Assembly: GCA_039028935.1 (NCBI GenBank)
Contig: JBCCHD010000017.1
Location: 1 to 64,000, forward strand
Source of the DNA: Pseudomonadota bacterium
GTDB taxonomy: Bacteria > Pseudomonadota > Gammaproteobacteria > Steroidobacterales > SZUA-146
Direction: 5' to 3'
Length of the DNA stretch: 64,000 nt
Under the pieces are notes generated by a model, which was not told the DNA's origin, made no database searches, and saw nothing but the letters and a program-made list of their open reading frames with translations. Below, in pieces: positions 27,022 through 35,454 of this stretch (the stretch's first letter is position 1; each line of letters opens with the position of its first letter). A program made the position numbers and the translations under genes.

Positions 27022-27041
27022 TGTAATGTTGTAACGTTACA
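27022..27041. promoter_or_regulatory. Zur-box-like palindrome in a divergent promoter
   Basis: The sequence TGTAATGTTGTAACGTTACA is a 20-bp imperfect palindrome with 16 symmetric positions. It differs in only two bases from the gammaproteobacterial Zur-type site TGTAATGTTATAACATTACA as I remember it. It lies 25 bp before the beta-helix lipoprotein start and 110 bp before the first HxHxDF paralog, so it may repress both directions. Confidence 0.65.
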
Positions 27042-27150
27042 CTAATTCGGGTCATGGCGTCCAGGCAAAAGCCGTCGTGATCAGGATGCAAAAGTGCCTG
27101 TCGGGGAAGACGAAAGACAGGTAGCATAATTAAATCCAAGGGGAACTACG

Positions 27151-27873
27151 ATGAAAGTCATAAGCAAACTGGCAGCGGCGCTCCTGTCCGTGGCGGCATT
27201 AGCCGTGTCGGGCCAGGCGCTGGCGCAACACTCAGACGTTGAAATCGGCGTCGAAGGTGGCTCGTTGGTTGTTGAGAACGGCGAAGCCATGGCCAACGGC
27301 GGTGTCTTGTTTGAAGCCGAGTTCGGCGAACTGGGCTCACCATTTGGCACTGAAGATCCAGGTTTTGAGCTGGACGACGGTCTTTTTAACGAAGACGAGA
27401 TACTCGCATTCATGGCGGTGGGTTCGCTGCAAGCTTGGGACGGTGCCAGCTGGTCTAGCGCGAATGTGCCCAGTGCTGTGGAAATTGCTGCGACCGATGT
27501 TCTGGGTATCGATACCGTATGGACAGCCGGCGGCGTGAGCAACAGCGGCGGACTGATCGACGCAGCGGATGATGAAGGCGGTGTGCACAGCCACATTGAT
27601 TTCGGCATCAGCAATCCAGCCGGCGGTGATCCAGCTAACGGCGCCTACATGATCGAAATCATGCTGTTCGGCCTCGCGGCTGACCAAACGACTCAGGTCT
27701 ACGGTGCTTCTCAGTCTCTGTTCTTGGTATTCAACCTCGGCCTTGACCACGAAGATTTCGAGCTGGCTGTCGACGCGCTGCTGGCTCAGCCTGTGCCAAT
27801 TCCTGGCGCTGCCGTGCTGTTCCTGTCCGGTCTGCTGTCCATGTTTGGGCTGCGCCGTCGTAACAACGCGTAA
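27151..27873 (+). CDS. Zur-island secreted protein 1, with VPxPA-type CTERM tail
   Basis: This 240-residue secreted protein has a signal peptide ending QALAQ. Its core is shared with the products at 30139 and 34661: FGELGSPFGTEDPGF, a single WDGASW, GGVHSHIDF and GAYMIEI. It ends in VPIPGAAVLFLSGLLSMF plus a basic tail, a VPLPA-type CTERM sorting signal. I recall a named family of Zur-repressed PEP-CTERM proteins (all3515 of Anabaena) that this matches; this is memory, not a search. The HxHxDF motif suggests metal binding. It is first in an operon with the TonB receptor and the third paralog. Confidence 0.85.
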   Translation: MKVISKLAAALLSVAALAVSGQALAQHSDVEIGVEGGSLVVENGEAMANGGVLFEAEFGELGSPFGTEDPGFELDDGLFNEDEILAFMAVGSLQAWDGASWSSANVPSAVEIAATDVLGIDTVWTAGGVSNSGGLIDAADDEGGVHSHIDFGISNPAGGDPANGAYMIEIMLFGLAADQTTQVYGASQSLFLVFNLGLDHEDFELAVDALLAQPVPIPGAAVLFLSGLLSMFGLRRRNNA

Positions 27874-27879
27874 AAGGCT

Positions 27880-30126
27880 TTGAATTCGCTTCGCAGACAA
27901 TTTGCGAAACGTGAAGCGCCCATCTTTCGCCGATTCAACTCGGCGGGGATGGGCGCCGTCTTTTTGTGTGCGGTGGTCTGCCTCACACCGCCATGGACTA
28001 TGGCGCAATCGACCGATCCCGAGACCAAGGCGCCCAATGGCGATGATGTCGAAGAGGTTGAAGTGGTCGGCACGCGCGATGAGGATATTTCTGGTGTATT
28101 GGGTCAACCGGCCGATTACATCAGCGGCGACGATCTGCGCCTGAAGTTAAGTAGCACGATCGGTGAAACCATCGCCACCGAAGCGGGCGTGCACAACGCC
28201 TCGTTTGGCCCTGGCGTTGGGCTACCGGTGCTGCGGGGTCTGTCCGGGGTGCGAGTTCGCGTAAGCGAAGGCGGAATCGGTGCCTGGGATGGTTCGACCA
28301 TTAGCCCAGATCATGCGAGCACCGTTGAAGCCGTGTTGGCAGATCGTGTTGAGATTGTTCGCGGGCCGTCGACGCTTCGCAACGGCAGCAGCGCTATCGG
28401 CGGCGTAGTGAATGTCGAAACGAATAGAACCCATAGCCGATCATTGGATGACCCGTTCCACAGCAGTGTCGAAACGCGCTACGAGGTTCTGAACCACAAC
28501 CAGCGCACGGTCGCGGCTAAGCTCGATCTTCAAATGTCCAAATTTATTGTGCACGTCGATGGTTTTCACCGGGAACATGGCGATGTGGACATCCCCGGTA
28601 TGGCCATCGATGAACAGGCGGTGGCTGAGCAATTTTTCTTTAACGCCTCGCAGGACAACACGGACGGCTTTATCGCCAACACCGATGCAGAGGCGTACGG
28701 CGGCGCCGCTGGCATCTCCTATATCGCCGATAATGGCTATCTTGGCTTTTCGGTCAGTCAGCTCGACAACAATTACGGCATTCCTCCTGGCGCGCACACC
28801 GAGCCTCTCGATGCGGGCCCTGACCACGTTCATCTCGCAAATGGTATTGGTGGATCGCCCGACATTCGCATCGATTTGGCGCAGACACGCTATGATTTTA
28901 ATGCCGGTCGTGTATTTGAGCGCGGTCCGTTATCGGCAATCGACTTGCAAATCGGCGAAGTGGACTACCAACACGTTGAGTCAGAAGAGGGTGCGGCGGG
29001 TACCTTGTTCGAAAGCGACGTTACCGAAATGCGGGTCAGCATTGAGCATGCCCCGATATTTGGCCTTACCGGGGAGTTTGGTGTCCACCGGGTAGACAAA
29101 TTTTTTGCCGCGGTTGGCGCGGAGAGTTTTATTCCGCCCAGCGACACAGAATTAATTGGGGCCTTTTTGATCGAGCGGTTGCAGCTCGACGAGTGGACAC
29201 TTGAGGCCGGTGTCCGGGTTGAGAACGTCACAGTCACGCAGCTTGAGCCGACGGCGCCACTGCGCCCAAACCTGCAGCAGTTTATGCACGATGAGATCGA
29301 CTACGATCTATTTAGCTTTTCAGCGGGTCTGACTTACGCGCCCGATAAAACAAACACGTTCAGTCTCTTGTTAGGACAGTCGGCACGCGCGCCGGACGTT
29401 CAAGAATTGCTGGCGTTGGGTCCGCATTTAGCCACCCGGTCGTTTACCATCGGATCACTCATTCGTGGCCAACATGCGCTGAATCCAGAAACGTTTAATA
29501 GCATCGATCTTGGCTGGCAATATCAAGGTGCCGCAGGCAACGTATCGGTCGAAGTGTTTTACACAGAGGCCGATGATTTCGTGTTTCAAAATAACACGGG
29601 CGTGTTTTACGACCTGTCGGAGCAGTTCTTCCGCTTTAACTGTGCGCGCATTGAAGAGTGCTTACCGGTATACGAATACGAACAAGCCAACGCGACGCTC
29701 CAAGGTGTGGAGTGGCGCTGGGAGTTTCCGCAGTGGGCGTTGGGCGAGGGACAGCTGGGTGTTGAGCTGTTTGGTGATCGAGTTCGTGGCCGCCTGAAAA
29801 GTGGCGAAGACTTGCCACGCATGCCGCCACAACGATGGGGTATCGGTGCGAACTGGACCTCGAATAGTTGGGCGACGAGTCTGCGTGTTACGCACGCGGT
29901 GGCGCAACGCTACCCAGGGCTTAACGAAACCGAAACACCGGCGTACACCGATCTCAGTGGCAATATCAGCTATGTCATGGCCGGTCCGCGCGACGGGCGT
30001 ACACTGTTTTTCGTGCGTGGCAAAAACCTGATGGACGAGCAAATTCGGCACGCCGCTTCTTTCCTACGCAACTTCGCTCCGGAGCCTGGCCGTACGGTGG
30101 AAGTTGGCCTGCGCTTCGATTACTAA
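27880..30126 (+). CDS. TonB-dependent receptor (ZnuD-like, probable zinc or zincophore)
   Basis: This outer-membrane receptor of about 748 residues has a plug domain (VEVVGTRDED as TonB-box region, LPVLRGLSGVRVRV, then GSSAIGGVVNVET near 165) and a beta-barrel that ends with the aromatic EVGLRFDY. Lying between two HxHxDF proteins, in a Zur-box operon, it is probably the uptake receptor for zinc or a zinc chelate. The start is uncertain: a TTG at 27880 has AAAGG too close in front of it, and an ATG at 27949 gives a shorter signal peptide (VVCLTPPWTMAQ). Confidence 0.88.
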   Translation: MNSLRRQFAKREAPIFRRFNSAGMGAVFLCAVVCLTPPWTMAQSTDPETKAPNGDDVEEVEVVGTRDEDISGVLGQPADYISGDDLRLKLSSTIGETIATEAGVHNASFGPGVGLPVLRGLSGVRVRVSEGGIGAWDGSTISPDHASTVEAVLADRVEIVRGPSTLRNGSSAIGGVVNVETNRTHSRSLDDPFHSSVETRYEVLNHNQRTVAAKLDLQMSKFIVHVDGFHREHGDVDIPGMAIDEQAVAEQFFFNASQDNTDGFIANTDAEAYGGAAGISYIADNGYLGFSVSQLDNNYGIPPGAHTEPLDAGPDHVHLANGIGGSPDIRIDLAQTRYDFNAGRVFERGPLSAIDLQIGEVDYQHVESEEGAAGTLFESDVTEMRVSIEHAPIFGLTGEFGVHRVDKFFAAVGAESFIPPSDTELIGAFLIERLQLDEWTLEAGVRVENVTVTQLEPTAPLRPNLQQFMHDEIDYDLFSFSAGLTYAPDKTNTFSLLLGQSARAPDVQELLALGPHLATRSFTIGSLIRGQHALNPETFNSIDLGWQYQGAAGNVSVEVFYTEADDFVFQNNTGVFYDLSEQFFRFNCARIEECLPVYEYEQANATLQGVEWRWEFPQWALGEGQLGVELFGDRVRGRLKSGEDLPRMPPQRWGIGANWTSNSWATSLRVTHAVAQRYPGLNETETPAYTDLSGNISYVMAGPRDGRTLFFVRGKNLMDEQIRHAASFLRNFAPEPGRTVEVGLRFDY

Positions 30127-30138
30127 GTCTGCTAAGTC

Positions 30139-30987
30139 ATGATCCGAACATCCGCTTTCTGTGCCTGTCTGATGGCCGCGTCTATCTCAATCCCGGTCTC
30201 CGCTCAAGTAGCGACCTGTAACGACTTTGGTCACTTCGATGTGTTTATCGACATCATTGAGCGTGATGATCACAGCCGACAACTTGCTGCGCGACGAGAC
30301 ACCCCCGACACCAATGCCTTCATCTTTACCTTAGACGCCAATGATCGACAGCTGTTGGTACCGGCCGACTTTGGCGATTTTGGGGGCGGCCCTCACAAGA
30401 CAGACGACCCCGGCTGGGTTATCGATCAAGGTGGATTTGAAGCGAACGACGTGCTCTGGTTTCGAGCACTGGGATCGTTGAACTACTACAATCCGCAGAC
30501 GAGCGCCTGGCAGTCGGCGCCACCGTCGGGCGAGCGGGTGCGCTTTTTCGGCGCGATTCCGCCCGATGTGTTCTTCAATGGTGACCCAGATGAATTGGCG
30601 TTCTATCAGCAGGGTACTATCTGGTCATCCGAGGGATTGGCCGGACCCACCGAGTCGGCCATTGAGCAAGCATCGTCGATTGGCACCGTGCACACCCATC
30701 TTGATTTCTGCATTGAGGACAGTACCGGCGATTGTTCAGAGCCCGGTATTGGTAATACAGGGAACCCGGCCGTCGGAGCTTATCTAATCGAGCTGCAGCT
30801 CTTTTCGGATGCAACCGATGGCAACGATGATGCACGCTATCGAGACGCGGATCCGGTCAAGGTTATTCTCAACAATGGCCTGGTTGCCGATGAGTGCGCG
30901 AATGCGATCGAGGCGTTGTCCAACCGCCGTGCTGAGCCTCAGGCGCCAACGCCTGCTTCCGGTATTCTCGTGATCGGCGGCGAGTGA
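30139..30987 (+). CDS. Zur-island secreted protein 2, without sorting tail
   Basis: This 282-residue protein has a signal peptide (ASISIPVSAQ) and is homologous to the products at 27151 and 34661. The shared patches are DFGDFGGGPHKTDDPGW, GTVHTHLDF and GAYLIELQLF. It has Cys pairs (VATCND, FCIEDSTGDC, DECAN) not found in the others, likely disulfides, and its C terminus ends plainly, so it is predicted free in the periplasm or secreted. It follows the TonB receptor by 12 bp and overlaps the next gene by four bases. Confidence 0.8.
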   Translation: MIRTSAFCACLMAASISIPVSAQVATCNDFGHFDVFIDIIERDDHSRQLAARRDTPDTNAFIFTLDANDRQLLVPADFGDFGGGPHKTDDPGWVIDQGGFEANDVLWFRALGSLNYYNPQTSAWQSAPPSGERVRFFGAIPPDVFFNGDPDELAFYQQGTIWSSEGLAGPTESAIEQASSIGTVHTHLDFCIEDSTGDCSEPGIGNTGNPAVGAYLIELQLFSDATDGNDDARYRDADPVKVILNNGLVADECANAIEALSNRRAEPQAPTPASGILVIGGE

Positions 30988-33575
30988 ACGGCACACGCTG
31001 GGCGCTGTATGCGCTCCTTTTTCTTTCCGGTAGTGCAGGCCTTGCCTACCAGTCCATTTGGACCAAATTATTCACCGTGTCGCTCGGTCACGAGATGCCG
31101 AGTCTATTGGCGGTGGTGGCCGCCTTCTTCGGTGGCGTGTCGCTAGGCGCCTGGCTGCTCAGTAAGACCATTGCACAGTCCAGGTATCCCGGGCGCTGGT
31201 ACGCTGGATGCGAGTTAGCCATCGGTGCCTGGGCGCTGGTAACGCTCGCCTTACAACCGGTATTTAACTCGCTGGCGCTGTCGCTAATTGGCGTTGAACC
31301 GCATCCGTTATACCAGTGGACAGTTGCGTTTGGTCTGTTGTTTTTGATTTTACTACCAGCCACGTTTGCAATGGGTGCCACGCTACCGGCGATGGAGCAA
31401 GTGATCGCTCGTCGTTCAAGCGACACACGGGTTGTTGGCGGCGCGTATGCTGCCAACACGCTCGGTGCGGTGGCTGGCGTACTGGCGAGCGTTTTTTGGC
31501 TGCTTCCGACATTGGGTCTGCGCTTTGCGCTGCTGTTGTTTGCCGCGGTAAACGTCCTGTGCGCCGTGGGCATTGTCCTGTTTAAGGAGCGGCCGCCGAT
31601 CGATTCGGAACCGGTGGCCAAAGAACGGTCTACGGCGGCGAATCAATGGTTGGTCATGTTGTTTGCCACGGGTTTGCTGGGCATTGGCTATGAAGTGTTG
31701 GCGGTGCGCGTGCTGTCGCAGGTGTTCGAGGGAACCTTGTTTAGTTTTGCGACGGCACTGGCGGTGTACTTGGCCTTTAGCAGTGCCGGTGCCGCGTTTA
31801 TTCAGCGCCGTATTGAGCAGGCCATGGCCCGCAATTGGTTACCGCGACTTATCCTCGGACTTGGTTTTAGTTGCTGGCTTGGATTGTTGACGATGTATGC
31901 CGCTGTGGCGGTGTATCGTCGACTCAGGCTCGCGTTCGGCGACACGATGTTGGATGTGTTCCTGTCGGAGATGATGCTCGCGTTAAGTGTTTATGGTCTC
32001 CCGAGTCTGTTTATGGGCGCCCTGTTTGCGCTGCTTGCGCAACACTACCGCGAGGAGCGCGGTGAGGTGGGGCGTGCGCTGAGCATCAATACACTCGGCG
32101 CCGCGCTTGCACCCATTGTGTTCGGCATCGTGCTGTTGCCGTTGCTGGGTGCCAAATGGTCTCTCGGCGTGGTGTGCGTTGGCTATTTTGCGTTGCTGCC
32201 ATTGGCGTCTGATCCCCAAGATTTGCGAGGCCGTTGGGTCATACCCGCCACGCTCATTCTGCCGGTGGTGGCACTGCTTCTGATTCCGCCTCTGCAAATC
32301 GTTACGCTGCGCAAGGGCGAAATGCTGGTGACGTTTAATGAAGGGGTGATGGCGACAACTGCCGTTGTGGAGCAGGGCGGAGCACGCAATTTACGTGTGA
32401 ATAACCGTTATCAAATGGGCGGCACAACCACGGCAGCGCTGCTCTTTCAGCAAAGACAAGCCCATCTGCCGATTCTATTTCATGGCGACCCCCAAAACGC
32501 TCTGATCCTGGCCGTAGCCAGTGGCGCAACGGTCGGTGCTGCGGCAGCCCATACAGATTTACAGGTCGATGCGGTTGAGTTGGTCCCCGAAGTATTGAAC
32601 CAACTCGACTATTTCTCACCCCACAACGGCACCCCGCAACGCAAAGACAACGTTCGCTTCATTGCGGCCGACGCGCGTCGCTTCGTGCGCACAGCCGCCG
32701 ATCAGTACGACGTCATCGTCGCCGATTTATACCATCCAGCCCGCGATGGGGCGGGCATGCTGTTTACCGAAGAGCACTACACGGCCATTCGTTCGCGACT
32801 GTCGGCGGATGGGTTGTTTTGTCACTGGCTGCCTTTCCATCAACTCGATATGGACGGCGTCGAGCTGATCACTCGCACCTTTCTAGCTGTGTTCCCCGAC
32901 GCCAAGATGATAATCGCCAGTGATAATCTCAATTACCCTGCGCTTGGCCTCGTCACTGGTTTGGACGAGTCGTTACTCCGAGAAGGCTACTTGCGCGAGC
33001 GGGTGACCGACACCAAAACCAGGCAAGCGCTTCAGGCCTCGTTGATTCGTAATGACTTACAGCTTTTCTCAAGCGTCGTCCTGGATACCGATGCACTGAT
33101 CGATCTAGCCGGTCGCGGTCCATTGAATACGGATAATCGGCCGATCTTGTCTTACGCGGGGCCGCAATTCACGTATAACCGCAAGAGTCAGCCCTACGGA
33201 CGCATGATGGCGCTCATCGATCGGTACGAAGAGCCCTCAACGCGACTGTTTTCCGATGAAGTCAGTAATCGGTCCGCCTTTCTTCCGCGGTTTCACCGTT
33301 ACCTCAAAGCCCGCAATCAATACTTGCGAGGTTTGCAGCGTCACGTCGAAATCGGTCAAGAAGCGGCCATTCCACTGTATTTGGACGCCGCACGCTTAAG
33401 CCCGGACCACGAGACCGTCATCGCTCAGCTGTTTGGCTTGGCAACCCGCTTGGCGAATACTTCGCCGAACGAAGCGCGCGCGTTAGTGGATGAGCTAGTA
33501 CAGATCCGGCCGGATCTTGAACCGCTACGTTCACTTCAGGAGCAGCTTCAGAATCGCACCCGTCGTCGACCCTAG
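30984..33575 (+). CDS. Membrane-fused spermidine-synthase-like protein
   Basis: This 863-residue protein has about twelve transmembrane segments in the first 430 residues (MFS-like, beginning FLSGSAGLAYQSIWTKLF) fused to an aminopropyltransferase-like Rossmann domain at about 480-720. Key parts are LAVASGATVGAA near 509, VDAVELVPEV near 530 and VIVADLYHPARDGAG near 580, aligned with the SAM-binding and acidic catalytic loops. Fused membrane/SpeE proteins are widespread but mostly uncharacterised. Here the GTG start overlaps the preceding stop, so it belongs to the zinc operon; the glycine-rich loop is less canonical than in true spermidine synthase. Confidence 0.85.
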   Translation: MNGTRWALYALLFLSGSAGLAYQSIWTKLFTVSLGHEMPSLLAVVAAFFGGVSLGAWLLSKTIAQSRYPGRWYAGCELAIGAWALVTLALQPVFNSLALSLIGVEPHPLYQWTVAFGLLFLILLPATFAMGATLPAMEQVIARRSSDTRVVGGAYAANTLGAVAGVLASVFWLLPTLGLRFALLLFAAVNVLCAVGIVLFKERPPIDSEPVAKERSTAANQWLVMLFATGLLGIGYEVLAVRVLSQVFEGTLFSFATALAVYLAFSSAGAAFIQRRIEQAMARNWLPRLILGLGFSCWLGLLTMYAAVAVYRRLRLAFGDTMLDVFLSEMMLALSVYGLPSLFMGALFALLAQHYREERGEVGRALSINTLGAALAPIVFGIVLLPLLGAKWSLGVVCVGYFALLPLASDPQDLRGRWVIPATLILPVVALLLIPPLQIVTLRKGEMLVTFNEGVMATTAVVEQGGARNLRVNNRYQMGGTTTAALLFQQRQAHLPILFHGDPQNALILAVASGATVGAAAAHTDLQVDAVELVPEVLNQLDYFSPHNGTPQRKDNVRFIAADARRFVRTAADQYDVIVADLYHPARDGAGMLFTEEHYTAIRSRLSADGLFCHWLPFHQLDMDGVELITRTFLAVFPDAKMIIASDNLNYPALGLVTGLDESLLREGYLRERVTDTKTRQALQASLIRNDLQLFSSVVLDTDALIDLAGRGPLNTDNRPILSYAGPQFTYNRKSQPYGRMMALIDRYEEPSTRLFSDEVSNRSAFLPRFHRYLKARNQYLRGLQRHVEIGQEAAIPLYLDAARLSPDHETVIAQLFGLATRLANTSPNEARALVDELVQIRPDLEPLRSLQEQLQNRTRRRP

Positions 33576-33670
33576 CGCAGTCAATTGGCGTCGATGAAAC
33601 GTCAGACAATGCCGAGTACGGCACCGTCGTTACGGGTGTGCAGGATGAACGTGGAGTTCAATCAATTAAA

Positions 33671-33702
33671 CGTGCCGATGCGTTCTTCAACGCACCGGCA
33701 CG
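33671..33702 (-). terminator. Hairpin terminator of the dockerin-tailed protein gene
   Basis: A stem of CGTGCCG and TGCGTT pairs with AACGCA and CGGCACG around a cttc loop, with one bulge on each side. On the minus strand it is followed by TTTAATTG. It begins 15 bp beyond the stop at 33717 and could also slow transcription coming from the plus-strand operon. Confidence 0.7.
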
Positions 33703-33716
33703 CGATCGAACAAGGC

Positions 33717-34661
33717 CTAAAGACTACACGCAGCGCTGGTGCCGCTTGGCCCCGGTGTTGCCAGGAAGAAGGGGACAAACTGGCTGATGTCGAGGAAATT
33801 GACCACACCGTCTGAATTCAGATCGTAAAGCGGTGACGTCGTGCTTAAAAACTGGCTAGACAGCGCCGAAAAATCGATAAAATTGACGACGCAGTCGTTG
33901 TTGAAATCCGGATCACACGCGTTACCGTATCCATCGCCGTCGGTGTCGACCTGACTGGCATTTGCAACGACAGAACAGTTGTCGACGTTATCGCCGACCG
34001 AATCGCCGTCCGCATCGGCTACCGTGAGTAGCGCATCAACCGCCACATCAAAGTCGCTATCGCTCAAACCCAAATTGAACGCGATCATGATCGGTGCTGA
34101 ATCGTCGTACACCTGAGTTACCTGATCGCTGGCCACGCCAAAGAGTTTAAATTGGATGAGGTAAGCTCCGGCGGACGGATCGCCCACGCCAAGGGTGTTT
34201 TCAACCTCAAAATCGATGTGCGTGTGAATACCGCCGCTGGAATCGGCTGCGTCGACGAACCCGCTAGCATTGGTGACACCGGAGGTCTCAATGAGACTCT
34301 GGCTACCGAGAATATCGGTAATGACCACGCGCTCGTTGTCCGGCACAGCGTTGATCCAATTGGCGCCGTCCCAAAACTGCAGTGCATTCGTCGCTGAGTA
34401 CGTCAAAATTTCACCTTGGATGAAATTACCGCTGTCAAAATTAAAGCCAGGATCGTCGGTACCAAACGGTGTGCCCAATTCGCCAAAATCGGCCGCGTAC
34501 AAGTGGCCGCCATCCGGCATGGCCATCCCATTAAGAATGTTGATCTGAGACTGCTCTACATTCCCGATAACATCCTGATGCTGGGCCGTAGCAGAACTCG
34601 AAAAAGCCAGAAGAATTAGCGCTATTATATTGTAAAATAAAGTATTAGTATTAGGTTTCAT
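33717..34661 (-). CDS. Zur-island secreted protein 3, with thrombospondin-3 and dockerin-like repeats
   Basis: This protein of about 314 residues has a signal peptide ([13 protein letters not shown]) and the same core as the products at 27151 and 30139: [39 protein letters not shown]. The core is followed by a thrombospondin type-3 calcium repeat ([28 protein letters not shown]) and two dockerin-like F-hand loops ([26 protein letters not shown]). The calcium-binding tail suggests surface or extracellular attachment. The ATG at 34661 is chosen; GGGG lies 9 bases before it. A Zur-box-like site is 30 bp upstream and the Fur-family gene is divergent. Confidence 0.85.
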   Translation of the reverse strand: MKPNTNTLFYNIIALILLAFSSSATAQHQDVIGNVEQSQINILNGMAMPDGGHLYAADFGELGTPFGTDDPGFNFDSGNFIQGEILTYSATNALQFWDGANWINAVPDNERVVITDILGSQSLIETSGVTNASGFVDAADSSGGIHTHIDFEVENTLGVGDPSAGAYLIQFKLFGVASDQVTQVYDDSAPIMIAFNLGLSDSDFDVAVDALLTVADADGDSVGDNVDNCSVVANASQVDTDGDGYGNACDPDFNNDCVVNFIDFSALSSQFLSTTSPLYDLNSDGVVNFLDISQFVPFFLATPGPSGTSAACSL

Positions 34662-34690
34662 CACCACAATCCCCACGTCGAACACAGTAT

Positions 34691-34708
34691 TGTTACATTA
34701 TAGCATTT
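34691..34708 (-). promoter_or_regulatory. Zur-box-like site upstream of the dockerin-tailed gene
   Basis: On the minus strand the site reads AAATGCTATAATGTAACA, close to the Escherichia coli znu site pattern AAATGTTATAATATCACA as I remember it. It is 30 bp upstream of the ATG at 34661, a typical place for repression. It is on the side of the Fur-family gene's promoter region, so autoregulation is possible. Confidence 0.55.
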
Positions 34709-34918
34709 TTGGGCGTACTATGCTGATAACGACGTGCTTGGTGACCCGACTGAACAAGCGAAATTGACGGCCACTATTGGCACCCAATTGCCGCATTAAG
34801 CCGTCGTAGAAGTGAGCGCTGTTACGCCGACAAGCGCCCCACGAATTGGGCGCGGTGAGGTTAATCGAAGTCGCGTTCTGCGTTAGAATAATATGGTGCA
34901 AAAAATGGAAAAAGCCCC

Positions 34919-35395
34919 ATGAGCCGAGCTGTTCCCGCATCTGCTCAGCTGCCCGATAAGTGGCGCAAACTCGCCGAAGATCGGTGTGCCGAGATGGGCG
35001 CCCGTCTTACGCCGGCTCGACTGGCCGCCTACGCCGAGTTGGTGGCCTGTGACCGTGCTCTGTCCGCCTATGAGCTGGTGTCGCTGCTTGAACAACGCCA
35101 AGAACGCAAAATTGCACCGCTCACGGCGTATCGTCATCTTGAGTTTTTAATTAATGTCGGATTGGTACATCGACTCGAATCGGCACAGTCCTATTTACCC
35201 TGCGCTCATCCTGGGCACGATCATGTTAGCCAATACCTCCTATGCACCGACTGTGGCATGGTCAACGAGACCGATTCGGAAAAATTTGAGACGCTACTCA
35301 ACGAAATTACCGAAGAGCAGGGGTTTGTCCCACACAATTCGGTGATTGAAGTCGCCGGATTGTGCCGCAACTGCGCGTCCAAGCCTGAATCATAG
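34919..35395 (+). CDS. zur: Fur-family regulator, probable Zur
   Basis: This 158-residue protein has an N-terminal winged helix (LTPARLAAYAELV, then a recognition helix around APLTAYRHLEFL) and a C-terminal metal domain with CTDC and CRNC pairs, the structural zinc site of Fur-family proteins. HPGHDH is a good metal-sensing His cluster. The zinc-linked neighbourhood and two Zur-box-like sites favour Zur over Fur or PerR. It should repress the zinc-acquisition genes when zinc is enough. The ATG at 34919 is preceded by ggaaaaag. Confidence 0.85.
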   Translation: MSRAVPASAQLPDKWRKLAEDRCAEMGARLTPARLAAYAELVACDRALSAYELVSLLEQRQERKIAPLTAYRHLEFLINVGLVHRLESAQSYLPCAHPGHDHVSQYLLCTDCGMVNETDSEKFETLLNEITEEQGFVPHNSVIEVAGLCRNCASKPES

Positions 35396-35454
35396 CTGAG
35401 CCAATCAACGGCTAGCTGAAAAGGGCAGCCCCACGATCAAGAGAAAGGGGGATC

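Noticed and set aside
34880..34905. Zur-like GTTAGAATAATAT directly before the Fur-family gene
   Set aside because: Too weak and not symmetric; the site at 34691 explains possible autoregulation better.
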